A DNA stretch of 64,000 nucleotides from Phycisphaeraceae bacterium (GTDB lineage Bacteria; Planctomycetota; Phycisphaerae; Phycisphaerales; UBA1924), in assembly GCA_019636625.1 (NCBI GenBank), contig JAHBXE010000014.1, positions 40,588 through 104,587 on the forward strand. The letters run 5' to 3'. Below the pieces are notes generated by a model. It was not told the DNA's origin, made no database searches, and was given only the letters and a program-made list of their open reading frames with translations. Both the position numbers and the translations under genes were made by a program. Of the stretch, positions 52,337-60,880 are shown in pieces. Position 1 is the first letter of the stretch. Each line of letters begins with the position of its first letter.

Positions 52337-53212
52337 GTGGCGTCGCTCAGTCGCACACTCCGCCGCATGATCTACGGCGAGCCCACTTCCCCGCGGGGTG
52401 TTCGCGAGTCGCAGTTTGCGCCCCCCACGTCGTGGCAGGAACGAACGGCCCTGGCGCTGGCTTCCAGCGACAACCAGTTGATCCCCCGCCACATGAATGC
52501 GGGCGAGGTCCGCGGCACGTCGCAGGTAATGCACAACGGGCTGCTGGTTCCAACGGACGGGTACTACGGGCCGGAGAACACCGAGCTGCTCAAGGCGAAC
52601 CGGGGAGTTCATGAGCCGCAGGAAGAGCGGGTCTTTGCCGCGGTGCTCGACCATGTGGCCCCCGGCTCGTTCATGATCGAGCTTGGCTCGTACTGGGCGT
52701 TTTACAGCTCGTGGTTTCTCTCGGCGGTGAAGGACAGCCGGGCGCTGCTGGTGGAGCCGGACCCGGCATGCCTCGCGGTGGGCCGGAAGACGCTGGAACT
52801 CAACGGGCTGTCAGACAGGGCGGAAATCATGCAGGCCTGGGTGGGCCGCTTCCCCGAACCGCACCCAGCGGGGGCGCTCGAAACGACGGTCGATGCGCTC
52901 TCGCAGCGCCTCGGTCACCGCCGCATTCACATCCTTCACTCGGATGTCCAGAGCCAGGAGACGCGGATGCTCCGCGGGTGCGCGGCGACGCTCCGGCGCG
53001 GGCTGATCGACTGGTTCTTCATCTCGACGCACTCGATGCACCGGCACGCGTACTGCAAGCGGTTCCTGCTCGGACACGGATTTGTGCTGGTGGCCGAGGC
53101 GGATCTTCCGGAGTCGTACTCGTACGACGGCCTGCTGGTCTTCAAGCGCCGCGGCGTGCCGGGGCCGGAGCGGATCGAGGTTTCCCAGCGGAAGTACCCC
53201 GAACTCGTGTAG
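52337..53212 (+). CDS. FkbM-type SAM-dependent methyltransferase
   Basis: The product (291 residues from the GTG at 52337) has a methyltransferase core at about 95-260: SFMIELGSYWAFYSSWFLSA (motif I variant), ALLVEPDPACLAVGRKTLEL (motif II) and HRRIHILHSDVQSQETRMLRG. The last is the FkbM pattern HxxxSDVQGxExxxL. Family members often methylate sugars of surface polysaccharides. The start is uncertain: the frame is open to 52235 through Pro-rich low-complexity sequence, and an ATG at 52367 is also possible. No ribosome site is seen at any of these. It is independent of the glucoamylase gene (about 130 bases away). Confidence 0.82.
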   Translation: MASLSRTLRRMIYGEPTSPRGVRESQFAPPTSWQERTALALASSDNQLIPRHMNAGEVRGTSQVMHNGLLVPTDGYYGPENTELLKANRGVHEPQEERVFAAVLDHVAPGSFMIELGSYWAFYSSWFLSAVKDSRALLVEPDPACLAVGRKTLELNGLSDRAEIMQAWVGRFPEPHPAGALETTVDALSQRLGHRRIHILHSDVQSQETRMLRGCAATLRRGLIDWFFISTHSMHRHAYCKRFLLGHGFVLVAEADLPESYSYDGLLVFKRRGVPGPERIEVSQRKYPELV

Positions 53213-53280
53213 CGGGTTTACCGCCGGCCGGGCGCGCCCCGGGTGCGGAGCGGTTCTATCGTCCGCCAAGGAGGGCGCCG

Positions 53281-54402
53281 ATGGCACCAGACCCCACAAT
53301 CGGAATCAACGTGGCCGCTCGAGAGGTTGGGTGGGTGGAGCGGTTCGAGGGCGCTCTGTGGCTGGGCGGGTCGCTCGCCCTCGCCATCACCGTGGGGCTG
53401 CTGGCCCACGCGGTGCTCCGGTCCGTTCTCCGGGGCGTCGCGGAGCGCGCGAACCGCGCCTCGCTCCGCTCCCTGGTCGCTCGGCTCTCCGGTCCGACAC
53501 GGCTGGCCCTCCCGCTCTTCGGGGTGCAGTTTGTTCTCGTCGCCGCGGCGGCGACCAGCGAGTCGGCCCTGATGCACATGGCCAGCAAGGCGGCGACCCT
53601 GGCCATCATCCTGACGCTGACCTGGGCGACGGTGTGCCTCGTCGGGTTCGTGGCGGATGTTCTTAAGTCGCGGCATCGGGTGGACGTCTCGGACAACCTG
53701 GTGGCCCGCCGAATCCACACCCAAGTCGGCGTGCTGGCGAGATGCCTGGGCGTGGTGCTGTGGATCGTCGGCATCGCGATCGGGCTGATGACCTTTCCTC
53801 AGGTGCGGCAGGTCGGCGCGAGCCTTCTCGCCTCGGCGGGGATAGCGGGAATCATCCTTGGCGTCGCGGCGCGCCCCATTGCCGAGAACCTGTTGGCGGG
53901 CGTGCAGATCGCTTTCACGGAGCCGATTCGACTCGATGACGTGGTGGTGATCGAGGGACAATGGGGACGCATCGAGGAGATCACCCCGACGTACGTCGTC
54001 GTTCGAATCTGGGATGATCGCCGGCTGGTCGTGCCGCTGATGCACTTCATCACCAAGCCGGTGGAGAACTGGACGCGGACCACCTCCCAGATCCTGGGCA
54101 CGGTGTTCCTGTATACCGACTACACCGTGCCCGTTGGCCGGCTGCGCGAGGAGCTCAAGCGGATCCTCGATGGATCGGACAAGTGGGACCGCCGGGGCTG
54201 GGCGCTGCAAGTCACCGATGCGAAAGCAAGCACGATCGAAATCCGAGCCTTGATGTCCGCCGTCAACGGTCCGACCGCGTTCGAGTTGCGATGCGAGGTT
54301 CGAGAGAAGCTGATCGACTTCCTCCAACGCGAGTACCCCGGGGCGCTGCCAAGGACCAGGGCGGTCTTGGAACAGCGTGGGGATGCCGCGGCGGTGGCGT
54401 GA
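53281..54402 (+). CDS. MscS-family mechanosensitive ion channel
   Basis: The ATG at 53281 has AAGGAGG six bases upstream. The 373-residue product has about four membrane helices. The last (VGASLLASAGIAGIILGVAA) is the pore-lining helix with its Gly/Ala pattern. The MscS beta domain follows (RLDDVVVIEGQWGRIEEITPTYVVVRIWDDRRLVVPLMHF), and then a C-terminal alpha/beta region. Such channels open on hypo-osmotic shock. It starts 68 bases after the methyltransferase and may share its transcript. Confidence 0.94.
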   Translation: MAPDPTIGINVAAREVGWVERFEGALWLGGSLALAITVGLLAHAVLRSVLRGVAERANRASLRSLVARLSGPTRLALPLFGVQFVLVAAAATSESALMHMASKAATLAIILTLTWATVCLVGFVADVLKSRHRVDVSDNLVARRIHTQVGVLARCLGVVLWIVGIAIGLMTFPQVRQVGASLLASAGIAGIILGVAARPIAENLLAGVQIAFTEPIRLDDVVVIEGQWGRIEEITPTYVVVRIWDDRRLVVPLMHFITKPVENWTRTTSQILGTVFLYTDYTVPVGRLREELKRILDGSDKWDRRGWALQVTDAKASTIEIRALMSAVNGPTAFELRCEVREKLIDFLQREYPGALPRTRAVLEQRGDAAAVA

Positions 54403-54440
54403 TGGGTGCCCCGTCGAACACGTGGATCCCGGCGACCACG

Positions 54441-54647
54441 TCAATCGTCATTTGTGTTGCTTGAAGGATGCGACGGCGGGATGGGCCGCGCGTTCCGCTG
54501 AAAGCGCTCCGGAATTTCCGGCCAGAGCCGGCCGCGGTATCGAGCGCCGCACGAGGCGCATTCCAAGGAAATGGCGGATTCAGACTGGACAATCTCTATG
54601 GGCAGCGGCAGGGCGCAATGCACGCAACGAAACGGCTCCAAGGGCAT
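54441..54647 (-). CDS. Small zinc-ribbon protein
   Basis: The ATG at 54647 has GGAGAG five bases upstream and gives a 68-residue product MPLEPFRCVHCALPLPIEIV..., with two CxxC pairs (CVHC, CASC) forming a zinc ribbon (about 8-40), then a basic, Pro-rich tail. Two in-frame ATGs upstream (54686, 54665) lack ribosome sites. Function unknown; many planctomycete genomes carry such stand-alone ribbons. Confidence 0.6.
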   Translation of the reverse strand: MPLEPFRCVHCALPLPIEIVQSESAISLECASCGARYRGRLWPEIPERFQRNARPIPPSHPSSNTNDD

Positions 54648-54750
54648 GCTCTCTCCGGTTGGCATTTGAACAAACCTGTCAACCATTCAAGCTATTGATA
54701 TCCATTTAACCAGAATAACCGACTTACTCCTGCATGGGATCGAATTGTGT

Positions 54751-54789
54751 AAACCAAGGGTTTTAGCCTATTTTACGGCCCTTTGGTTT
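54751..54789. repeat. AT-rich imperfect inverted repeat upstream of a LOG gene
   Basis: AAACCAAGGG (54751-54760) and CCCTTTGGTTT (54779-54789) pair with one bulged base around an AT-rich loop (TTTTAGCCTATTTTACGG). It lies in the most AT-rich stretch of the window, between the zinc-ribbon and LOG genes, and may be an operator or a processing hairpin. Confidence 0.45.
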
Positions 54790-54859
54790 CGGCTGTCAAT
54801 ATCTTGGCACTCGTGGGCTGGCCCGGTTGGAGGAGCGCTGCAGGGAGCAACAATGGGCC

Positions 54860-55444
54860 ATGCTCATTCGATCGGCCTGTGTGTTCTGTGCCGCGTCGCG
54901 GCGGTGTGATCCGGAGTACTTCGCCGCGGCGACGGCCTTGGGTCGAACGCTGGCGGAACGTGGCATAACGACCGTGACGGGAGGGGGATCGACGGGCCTG
55001 ATGGGGGCGGTGGCCAACGGGGCGCTCGGAGCCGGGGGCCGGGTTGTGGGCGTGCTGCCACGATTCATGAACAAGCACGAGATCGCACACACGGGGCTGA
55101 CCCGGCTGCATCTGGTCGATGGGATGCACGAGCGCCTCGCGGCAATGCTGGAAGAGTCAGAGGCGTTCATCGCCCTGCCGGGTGGATGCGGGACCCTGGA
55201 AGAGCTGTTCTTCGTGTTGACGCGCAAGCGGCTGGGGCTGGCATCACGCCCGCTGATCATCGTGAACATTCGGAACTACTTCGACCCGGTGCTGGCCATG
55301 CTCGAACGCTCGATCAGCGAACGGTTCATGGATGCACGGCACGCTGACATGTGGCAGGTGGTTTCCTCGGTTGAAGAGGTGCTCCCTGCGATCGCGAAAG
55401 CGCCGGACTGGACGCGCGAGGCGATCGAGTTTGCGGTCCCGTGA
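54860..55444 (+). CDS. LOG-family protein, short form
   Basis: The 194-residue product matches the size and motifs of TIGR00730/LOG proteins: VCVFCAASRRCDPEYFAAA-type start, TVTGGGSTGLMGAVANGAL, and PGGCGTLEELFFVLTRKRLG (the PGGxGTxxE nucleotide-binding and catalytic loop). Family enzymes release the free base from nucleoside 5'-monophosphates. The ATG at 54860 is the first with family-like sequence; a GGGAG lies 12 bases before it, rather far. Confidence 0.92.
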   Translation: MLIRSACVFCAASRRCDPEYFAAATALGRTLAERGITTVTGGGSTGLMGAVANGALGAGGRVVGVLPRFMNKHEIAHTGLTRLHLVDGMHERLAAMLEESEAFIALPGGCGTLEELFFVLTRKRLGLASRPLIIVNIRNYFDPVLAMLERSISERFMDARHADMWQVVSSVEEVLPAIAKAPDWTREAIEFAVP

Positions 55445-55486
55445 CAAGATTCTGAGCATTGGTCTGGTGTTTTCGCCGGTTTCGGC

Positions 55487-55492
55487 TATCTT
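55487..55492 (+). promoter_or_regulatory. Candidate leaderless -10 element (TATCTT)
   Basis: TATCTT ends six bases before the ATG at 55499; no ribosome site is present. Confidence 0.35.
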
Positions 55493-55498
55493 CAAGTA

Positions 55499-56341
55499 AT
55501 GCCTTCCATGAAAACTGCCTGTGCCGCCGTGCTGGCCTGCGCCGCCTGCGCCCACGCGGACTATACGAACAACATCCTGATCACCGGCTATTGGCCGCCG
55601 ACGAATGAGATGATCCGCCGCTTCAGCACCAGCGCCACGCAGAACCCGGGCGGGTGGATCGGGGGAAACTGGGAGGGCCTCGGGTACAACATCCATTCGT
55701 ACTTTCCCGAGTTTCCCGGCGGAGTGGGAACCAACCCGCAGGGCACCGGGGACTTCATGGTGGACTACCAGGACACCTCCGAGGACTGGTGGCGGATCAC
55801 GGCGGAGATCCGGCCCGTGGCCATCATCACGTTCAGCCGGGGCTCTTCGGGGTCAAACTGGGAGCTTGAAGCAAGAACCAAGAACCGGGCATCGTGGATC
55901 AACGATTACATCGCGCCGTTCCAGCCGACGCCCTCTCCGCCCGACCCGACGGTGCCGGCAGAGACCATCCGGTTCTCGACACTTCCGATGCAGAACATCG
56001 TGAACGCGGTGAATCAGGCGAGCCTGGGCATCAGCGCCTTCATCGACTCAAACTCCGCGAACCTCGCGGGCGGGTTCCTTTCCGAGTTCATCGGGTACCA
56101 CGGAAGCTGGTACCAGTCGATTCACTCAGACCCGTCGGACCCCTCATGGTGTGTTGCCGCCGGGCACCTGCACGTGGGGATTGACACGCCGCTCGCCGCC
56201 GCGCGGACAGCGACCGATGTCACGCTGCGGGAGTTGATCGCTCACGTGAACTCGATTGTGCCGACACCGTCGGCCGCGGGGGTCTTCGGGCTGGGCCTCG
56301 CGGTGGCAGCGCGTCGGCGCCGACCACTTCCTTGTTCCTAG
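55499..56341 (+). CDS. Pyrrolidone-carboxylate-peptidase-like (C15) PEP-CTERM protein, catalytic Cys replaced
   Basis: The 280-residue product has a signal peptide (about 1-20) and begins the mature part with NNILITGYWPPTNE, like the ILITGFxPF start of C15 peptidases. The catalytic Glu region WELEARTKN (Glu124) matches the IERIAVN motif. SNSANLAGGFLSEFIGYH aligns with the nucleophile segment AGTYVCN, but the Cys position holds Ser195. AGHLHVG (His225) matches GFIHVP. The end, VPTPSAAGVFGLGLAVAARR, is a PEP-CTERM sorting signal, so it would be exported and anchored or processed by an exosortase. Classical C15 enzymes are cytoplasmic cysteine peptidases, so this is a secreted, probably altered version. 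Confidence 0.6.
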   Translation: MPSMKTACAAVLACAACAHADYTNNILITGYWPPTNEMIRRFSTSATQNPGGWIGGNWEGLGYNIHSYFPEFPGGVGTNPQGTGDFMVDYQDTSEDWWRITAEIRPVAIITFSRGSSGSNWELEARTKNRASWINDYIAPFQPTPSPPDPTVPAETIRFSTLPMQNIVNAVNQASLGISAFIDSNSANLAGGFLSEFIGYHGSWYQSIHSDPSDPSWCVAAGHLHVGIDTPLAAARTATDVTLRELIAHVNSIVPTPSAAGVFGLGLAVAARRRRPLPCS

Positions 56342-56361
56342 AATGGACAAGGAGGTCCCGA

Positions 56362-57237
56362 ATGGACCAGCTCCGATCGATCGTCGTGGGGATTGACTTC
56401 ACGCGCTGTTGTGCCGCGGCGTTGTCGCAGGCGATCCGCATCGCCTCGTGGAATCGCGCGAAGCTGCACGCGGTGCACGTGGTCGACACGATCGTGGCCA
56501 TGGAGTGGCAGGAGGCGCTGACGCCCTTTGTCGAGGAGATCCAGGAAGGTCTCGTCGCCGAGGCGCGTGCGCAGTGGGAGAAGTTCGCGCAGGATGTCCC
56601 GGGCAAGGCGGGCGTCGAGTTCGAGGTTGCCGTGAGCAGCCCGATCATGGAGCTCACGCGGCGTGTTCGCGAGCGGCAGGCGGACTTGCTGGTGCTCGGG
56701 TCGCACGGGATCTCGCCGGGCAGAACGCCCGGCGTGCTCGCGACGCAATGCGTCCGCCGGGCCCCGACGCGGGTGCTGCTGGTGCGTGATGGCCAACGCG
56801 GGCCGTACAAGTCGGTGGTGGCGTGCGTGGACTTTTCGGAGACATCGCACGATGCGCTGGCCGCGGCGGTTCGGGTCGCGGCGCAGGACGGCGCTTCGCT
56901 CACCGTTCTGCACGTGTACAGCGCCCCGTGGCGGAAGCTGGCTCGCCCGCCCGTGAAACCGGAAGTGGCGGCGGCGTTCCGTGATGCGCTCGTGGCCCAA
57001 CTCAAGACTTTCTGCGGACCCGACGCACCGGGATGGGCCAAGGCCAGCTTCGAGGTCGTCGAAGCCCCGGGGCACGGGGTGGGAATCGTGGAGTTCGTCC
57101 GGTCGCGCGGGGCGGACCTGGTCGTCCTGGGCACGCGGGGAAAGACGAACCTGCGGGATGTGCTGATCGGGAGCACCGCCGAGCGTGTCGTGCGTGATGC
57201 TCCGTGCGGTATCCTGGCCATCAAGCCCCGGGCCTGA
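56362..57237 (+). CDS. Tandem universal stress protein
   Basis: The ATG at 56362 has AAGGAGG six bases upstream. The 291-residue product holds two UspA domains (about 1-145 and 150-291). The first ends LLVLGSHGISPGRTPGVLAT (degenerate ATP-binding loop); the second has VVLGTRGKTNLRDVLIGSTAERV, which fits G-x2-G-x9-G-S/T, the ATP-binding type. Such proteins respond to stress and growth arrest; the exact role is unknown. The gene follows the C15-like gene by 20 bases and converges on the next gene, with only two bases between them. Confidence 0.93.
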   Translation: MDQLRSIVVGIDFTRCCAAALSQAIRIASWNRAKLHAVHVVDTIVAMEWQEALTPFVEEIQEGLVAEARAQWEKFAQDVPGKAGVEFEVAVSSPIMELTRRVRERQADLLVLGSHGISPGRTPGVLATQCVRRAPTRVLLVRDGQRGPYKSVVACVDFSETSHDALAAAVRVAAQDGASLTVLHVYSAPWRKLARPPVKPEVAAAFRDALVAQLKTFCGPDAPGWAKASFEVVEAPGHGVGIVEFVRSRGADLVVLGTRGKTNLRDVLIGSTAERVVRDAPCGILAIKPRA

Positions 57238-57239
57238 CG

Positions 57240-58217
57240 CTACTTGCCCGGATCGGCCGGCTTGTCATGGGCGGATGAGGGATCGCCGGCGGACGCATCC
57301 GTGATCTGAACTTCGACGGTCGTGGTCTGCTTCATCCCCATCCCGAGCCCGCCCTGACCGATGACCGCGTCCATCACGGACTTGAGTTTCACCTGCGAGC
57401 GCTGAGGGATGAGACGCGTAAGCGCCGTCTCGATGCTGCCCTTGCCTTCCGAGTTGAGCGACCGCAGGGTGACGGATGCGCCCGGAGGCATGTCCGGGGA
57501 CTTGATTTCCTGCTCACCCGCCGTCTGCTCGACCACGACATCAAACGATGCCGTGTCGCCTTGAACATCCGTCAACGTGTACGTTGTCTTCTGCTTGAGC
57601 CGTATGGCCTGCGTCACCCCGTTGCTCTCCACGGTCCAACGGGCGCCCTTCCCGATCGGCTCTTCGGGAAGGGGGAACATCGCCTGATCCAGTTGCTCGC
57701 GGAAGCCCTGCATGGCCGCGGGGTTGGCGGCGTCCCCCGGCATGTCGATGGAGGCGGAGCGTGTGATGCCACGATTGGAAACCGTGCAGACGCCGCGGAG
57801 TCCCTTGACCGGCTTGATGGACTCACGCAACGCCTTGACCAGCTCCTCAGGATCGCCGGGGCCGGACTCAACTTTGGCATCCGCGACGGTCATCTCGTAG
57901 TTCACATCGCCATCGTCGGCGACCGACTTGACGGCAACATTCATCGTCATCACGACCGCGGGCATGCGGGTCTCCGGGGCCTCCGCGCCGCTCATGCTCA
58001 TGCTGGTCGTCATGACCATGCGGAACTGCACGCTCTGCCGGAGGTCCGGGGCGATGCGGAAGCGAAGGGCCTGACGCGGCTCCTCGCCCGGATCGAGCAG
58101 CGTGATCGTCGGCGGCGCAACGACAACGGCGGTCGGGGAATGGGCCGGCGCTTCACCTTGGCGGGCGTGCGCCAGCGAAGGGATGAGGCAGACCAGTGCG
58201 ATCAGGAGTCGGATCAT
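57240..58217 (-). CDS. Secreted protein of unknown function (DUF6263-like)
   Basis: The ATG at 58217 with GGAG seven bases upstream gives a 325-residue product with a signal peptide (MIRLLIALVCLIPSLAHA). The mature part has regular repeating strands (RQALRFRIAPDLRQSVQFRM; VTRSASIDMPG-type; GASVTLRSLNSEGKGSIETA). It resembles DUF6263-type exported proteins, which bind or wrap a ligand; no catalytic motif is visible. The last 25 residues are polar and low-complexity. Confidence 0.7.
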   Translation of the reverse strand: MIRLLIALVCLIPSLAHARQGEAPAHSPTAVVVAPPTITLLDPGEEPRQALRFRIAPDLRQSVQFRMVMTTSMSMSGAEAPETRMPAVVMTMNVAVKSVADDGDVNYEMTVADAKVESGPGDPEELVKALRESIKPVKGLRGVCTVSNRGITRSASIDMPGDAANPAAMQGFREQLDQAMFPLPEEPIGKGARWTVESNGVTQAIRLKQKTTYTLTDVQGDTASFDVVVEQTAGEQEIKSPDMPPGASVTLRSLNSEGKGSIETALTRLIPQRSQVKLKSVMDAVIGQGGLGMGMKQTTTVEVQITDASAGDPSSAHDKPADPGK

Positions 58218-58379
58218 CGGGTGCTCCGGAGTGGTCCCGAATGGTAACCGGTCTGTCCGGTGAGGAGAACCCTCGGGAACGTGGCAGCGGGCTTGCTTCA
58301 GTGCTCTTCGCTGCGGTGGAAGCCGCGATAGCCGCACCGGAAGAACCCCCGTGCGTGCGAGCGAAGAAGGGAGTCCTGT

Positions 58380-59186
58380 GTGATCGGACTGACAAAACGG
58401 CGGCGTCGGAGGATCCGCGAGCGGCCATTTCCGGAGTCATGGCGGGCGATCCTGCGTGAACGGATGCCGTACTACCGACGGCTGTCGGTAGACCGACAGC
58501 GGGAACTGGAGGGGCACATTCAGGTGCTGCTGCGCGAGAAGTACTTCGAAGGGTGCGGGGGCTTGGTGCTGACGGACGAGGTGAAGGTGCTGATCGCGGG
58601 ACAAGCGTCGGTGCTTCTCCTCAACCGCGAGGACCACTACTTCCCGTGGATGCGAACGGTGCTGGTGTATCCACACTCTTTTGTCGGCAACGGCCGGAGC
58701 GTGGGACCGGCCGGCATGGTGACGGAGGGGCCGAGCTGGCGGCAGGGGGAATCGTGGTACACGCCCGGATCGGGCGGGCCGGTGGTCCTTTCGTGGGCCG
58801 ATACGCTGGCGGGCGCGGCGGATGCGCACGACGGCAGGAACCTGGTGCTACACGAGTTCGCCCACCAGCTGGACGCGGATTCGGGGGCGGTCGAGGGCGT
58901 TCCTTTCCTCCCGGACGCCGCTTCCAGGGAGCGGTGGAAGCGGGTGATGGCGCGGGCCCAGGGAGAGCTGGCGCGGCGGTGGTCGATGGGAATGGGGTCG
59001 GTGTTGAACCCGTACGGACTGCAGAACCCAGCAGAGTTTTTCGCGGTTTCGGTGGAGGCTTTCTTTGAACGTGGCACGGAGCTGCGGTCGGAGTTCCCGG
59101 AGTGGTACGGCCAACTCGAGCAGTACTTCCAGCAGGACCCAGCGGGACAGTGCGAAGGGTGCCGCGCCGCCCAGGGCGTGGCGTGA
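58380..59186 (+). CDS. mtfA: Zinc-dependent peptidase of the MtfA family
   Basis: MtfA is a cytosolic gluzincin-like aminopeptidase that in E. coli modulates the glucose repressor Mlc. The 268-residue product has the HExxH motif in VLHEFAHQLDADSGAVEG (about 158), the LLREKYFEGCGGLVLTDEVK N-terminal element and the downstream EFFAVSVEAFFERG metal-ligand helix. The start is GTG at 58380; an ATG is not available nearby. It is divergent from the DUF6263-like gene by about 160 bases. Mlc itself is not in the window, so the target here is unknown. Confidence 0.9.
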   Translation: MIGLTKRRRRRIRERPFPESWRAILRERMPYYRRLSVDRQRELEGHIQVLLREKYFEGCGGLVLTDEVKVLIAGQASVLLLNREDHYFPWMRTVLVYPHSFVGNGRSVGPAGMVTEGPSWRQGESWYTPGSGGPVVLSWADTLAGAADAHDGRNLVLHEFAHQLDADSGAVEGVPFLPDAASRERWKRVMARAQGELARRWSMGMGSVLNPYGLQNPAEFFAVSVEAFFERGTELRSEFPEWYGQLEQYFQQDPAGQCEGCRAAQGVA

Positions 59187-59263
59187 AAGCAACCCGCCCG
59201 CGCCGGTTCACGCGACCGGGAACGGGCGGGCCACCAGAACGAGTTCGTGGTGACGGCTCGGGT

Positions 59264-59773
59264 TTACAAGCGGCGGGACTGGATCACGCGGACATCGTGG
59301 ACCTGGTGCCCGATGCGGACGCGGATGCAGGACAGCGGGCGGCAGGACTGCACGGTGGCGCTGACGTCGAAGGGTGTCATGACCTGCGCGTAGCAGCCGT
59401 CGCCGCGGACGTTGACGAGGTGGACTTCGGGGCGCAAGCCCGACGTGTCGCACGCCTCGAAGCGGGTGATGAAGCCGGATGAGGTGTTGCTGCCGCGGGC
59501 GACAACGATCACGCGGTCACCGGACTGGTAGGCGGAGAGCTGCAGGTCGCAGGGAATGACGGTTTCGGGGCGGCGGTGCTGGTGGCGGCCGAGATCCGGG
59601 CGCTTGGGCGAGCCGAAGCGGACCTGGACATGGGCGAATGTGGGCGGCTGAACGGTGACTCGGCCAAAGTTCACTTTGATCTCCGGCCCGGCGGCCATCA
59701 GCGGCGCGGCAAAGCCGAGGATGCCGGCAACCAGACCGAGGCGAGAGGTGCGGGTCGAAGCGATGCGGAACAT
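59264..59773 (-). CDS. Small exported protein of unknown function
   Basis: The ATG at 59773 (AAGGAG six bases upstream) gives a 169-residue product with a signal peptide (about 1-28, ending PLMAAG). The mature part is Arg/Val-rich with several Cys (about 110-150, EACDTSG ... GDGCYAQVM ... SCRPLSCIRVRIG). These could form disulfides. No family is recognised. Periplasmic or surface location is inferred. Confidence 0.7.
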   Translation of the reverse strand: MFRIASTRTSRLGLVAGILGFAAPLMAAGPEIKVNFGRVTVQPPTFAHVQVRFGSPKRPDLGRHQHRRPETVIPCDLQLSAYQSGDRVIVVARGSNTSSGFITRFEACDTSGLRPEVHLVNVRGDGCYAQVMTPFDVSATVQSCRPLSCIRVRIGHQVHDVRVIQSRRL

Positions 59774-60183
59774 GACCAACTCCTTGCATGGGCGAGGGGA
59801 TAGCGGCCGCTCCGAGCGGCGGGCCAACCCCGCGCGGTTGTAACGGGACCCTGGATGGGCCCTGCCGAAGCCATGCTCCGGCAAGACCCTGCGGTTCGAA
59901 CTGGCCCACCGGCCTCTGGCGGGCGGGCGGTCGACGCGTAAGTTAGGACGCACGAACCTTGGGAAGGTTCCATCGTCTGGTGCGGAGTTATCGCGCTGGA
60001 ACAGGGGCGGCCCGAACGTGAAGCCAATGACCGGACGGGGGCCCGCCCGCCGAATCTGCGCAAGAGCACCCGGAACCTCCGGCCCGGGCCGAACGGCCAC
60101 CGTCGGCCAGTCACGAGCCGCCGACATCCCTCACATTCAAGGATCGACTGGCAAGCAACGGGAATCTGTGTATGCTGGGCGCC
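59774..60183. other. 410-base intergenic region
   Basis: No supported coding sequence. One open minus-strand frame extends the 59264-59773 gene to 60127, but it has no conserved features or ribosome site. No tRNA, riboswitch or repeat was recognised. Upstream elements of the lipoprotein gene at 60184 are expected here. Confidence 0.45.
60171..60176 (+). promoter_or_regulatory. Candidate leaderless -10 element (TATGCT)
   Basis: TATGCT ends seven bases before the ATG at 60184, the same hexamer and near-identical spacing as before radA. No ribosome site is present. Confidence 0.4.
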
Positions 60184-60816
60184 ATGAAGAACTTCGTGTG
60201 GGCGGCGTTGCTGGCAATCCTGGTCCTCGGGCTGGGTTCATGCAAGGACAACACGGCAAAGCAGGAGGTGCTCGATCTCTTCGATGCCTACCTCTTGGCG
60301 ATGGAGGGGAACAACGGCGCCGCGGCGGTGTCGATGATGGACGAGAAGTACGTCGACTACTTCCAGCACATCCTCAACGCCGCGCGATCGGCCAAGCGTG
60401 AGCAGGTGTACCGGATGCGACCATCGGAACGGCTGCGGATTGCCTCGCTGCGGAACCGGCTGACGCGCGATGAGCTTCGAACCGTGGATGCGCGAACGGC
60501 CATTTCGATGGTCATCGATCGCGGCACCGAGGACCGGGGCGACCGGTGGATCTGGATCGGCCAGGTGACCTTCAAGAAGCCCCGGGCGTTTGGAACGCTG
60601 TTCGTCGAGGGAATCGAGCTCAAGCACAAGGTGGAGTTTGTCCAGGCGGAGGGAGTGTGGAAGCTCGACCCGGAGTGCTTCGATCGCGCTTTCGACGATG
60701 TGGTGGTGCGCTGGGCGTCGCGATACGGGATGACCGAAGACCGGTACATCCTCCGGCGGGAGAGTGACGGATCGGGGAAGAACGTCTCGGACGCAATTTG
60801 GGATCCGCCGGCCTGA
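60184..60816 (+). CDS. Lipoprotein with NTF2/SnoaL-like domain
   Basis: The 210-residue product (from the ATG at 60184; an ATG four codons upstream is also possible) has a lipoprotein signal MKNFVWAALLAILVLGLGSC. The mature domain (about 28-175) looks like a cone-shaped NTF2-type fold, VLDLFDAYLLAMEGNNGAAA followed by strand-rich sequence ending VEFVQAEGVWKLDPECF. Such domains often bind small ligands or form dimers. Function unknown. Confidence 0.72.
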   Translation: MKNFVWAALLAILVLGLGSCKDNTAKQEVLDLFDAYLLAMEGNNGAAAVSMMDEKYVDYFQHILNAARSAKREQVYRMRPSERLRIASLRNRLTRDELRTVDARTAISMVIDRGTEDRGDRWIWIGQVTFKKPRAFGTLFVEGIELKHKVEFVQAEGVWKLDPECFDRAFDDVVVRWASRYGMTEDRYILRRESDGSGKNVSDAIWDPPA

Positions 60817-60868
60817 ACGGGCGGGCTTTGGGCCTCAAAGGGGGGAGAGGGTGGCGGCCTGAAAGCCC

Positions 60869-60874
60869 TATGAT
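60869..60874 (+). promoter_or_regulatory. Candidate leaderless -10 element of fabD (TATGAT)
   Basis: TATGAT (5 of 6 bases of the consensus) ends six bases before the fabD ATG at 60881; no ribosome site is seen. No clear -35. Confidence 0.5.
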
Positions 60875-60880
60875 CCCGTC

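Noticed and set aside
59774..60183. A tRNA-like GGTTCGAACT stretch.
   Set aside because: No cloverleaf or acceptor stem could be drawn around it.
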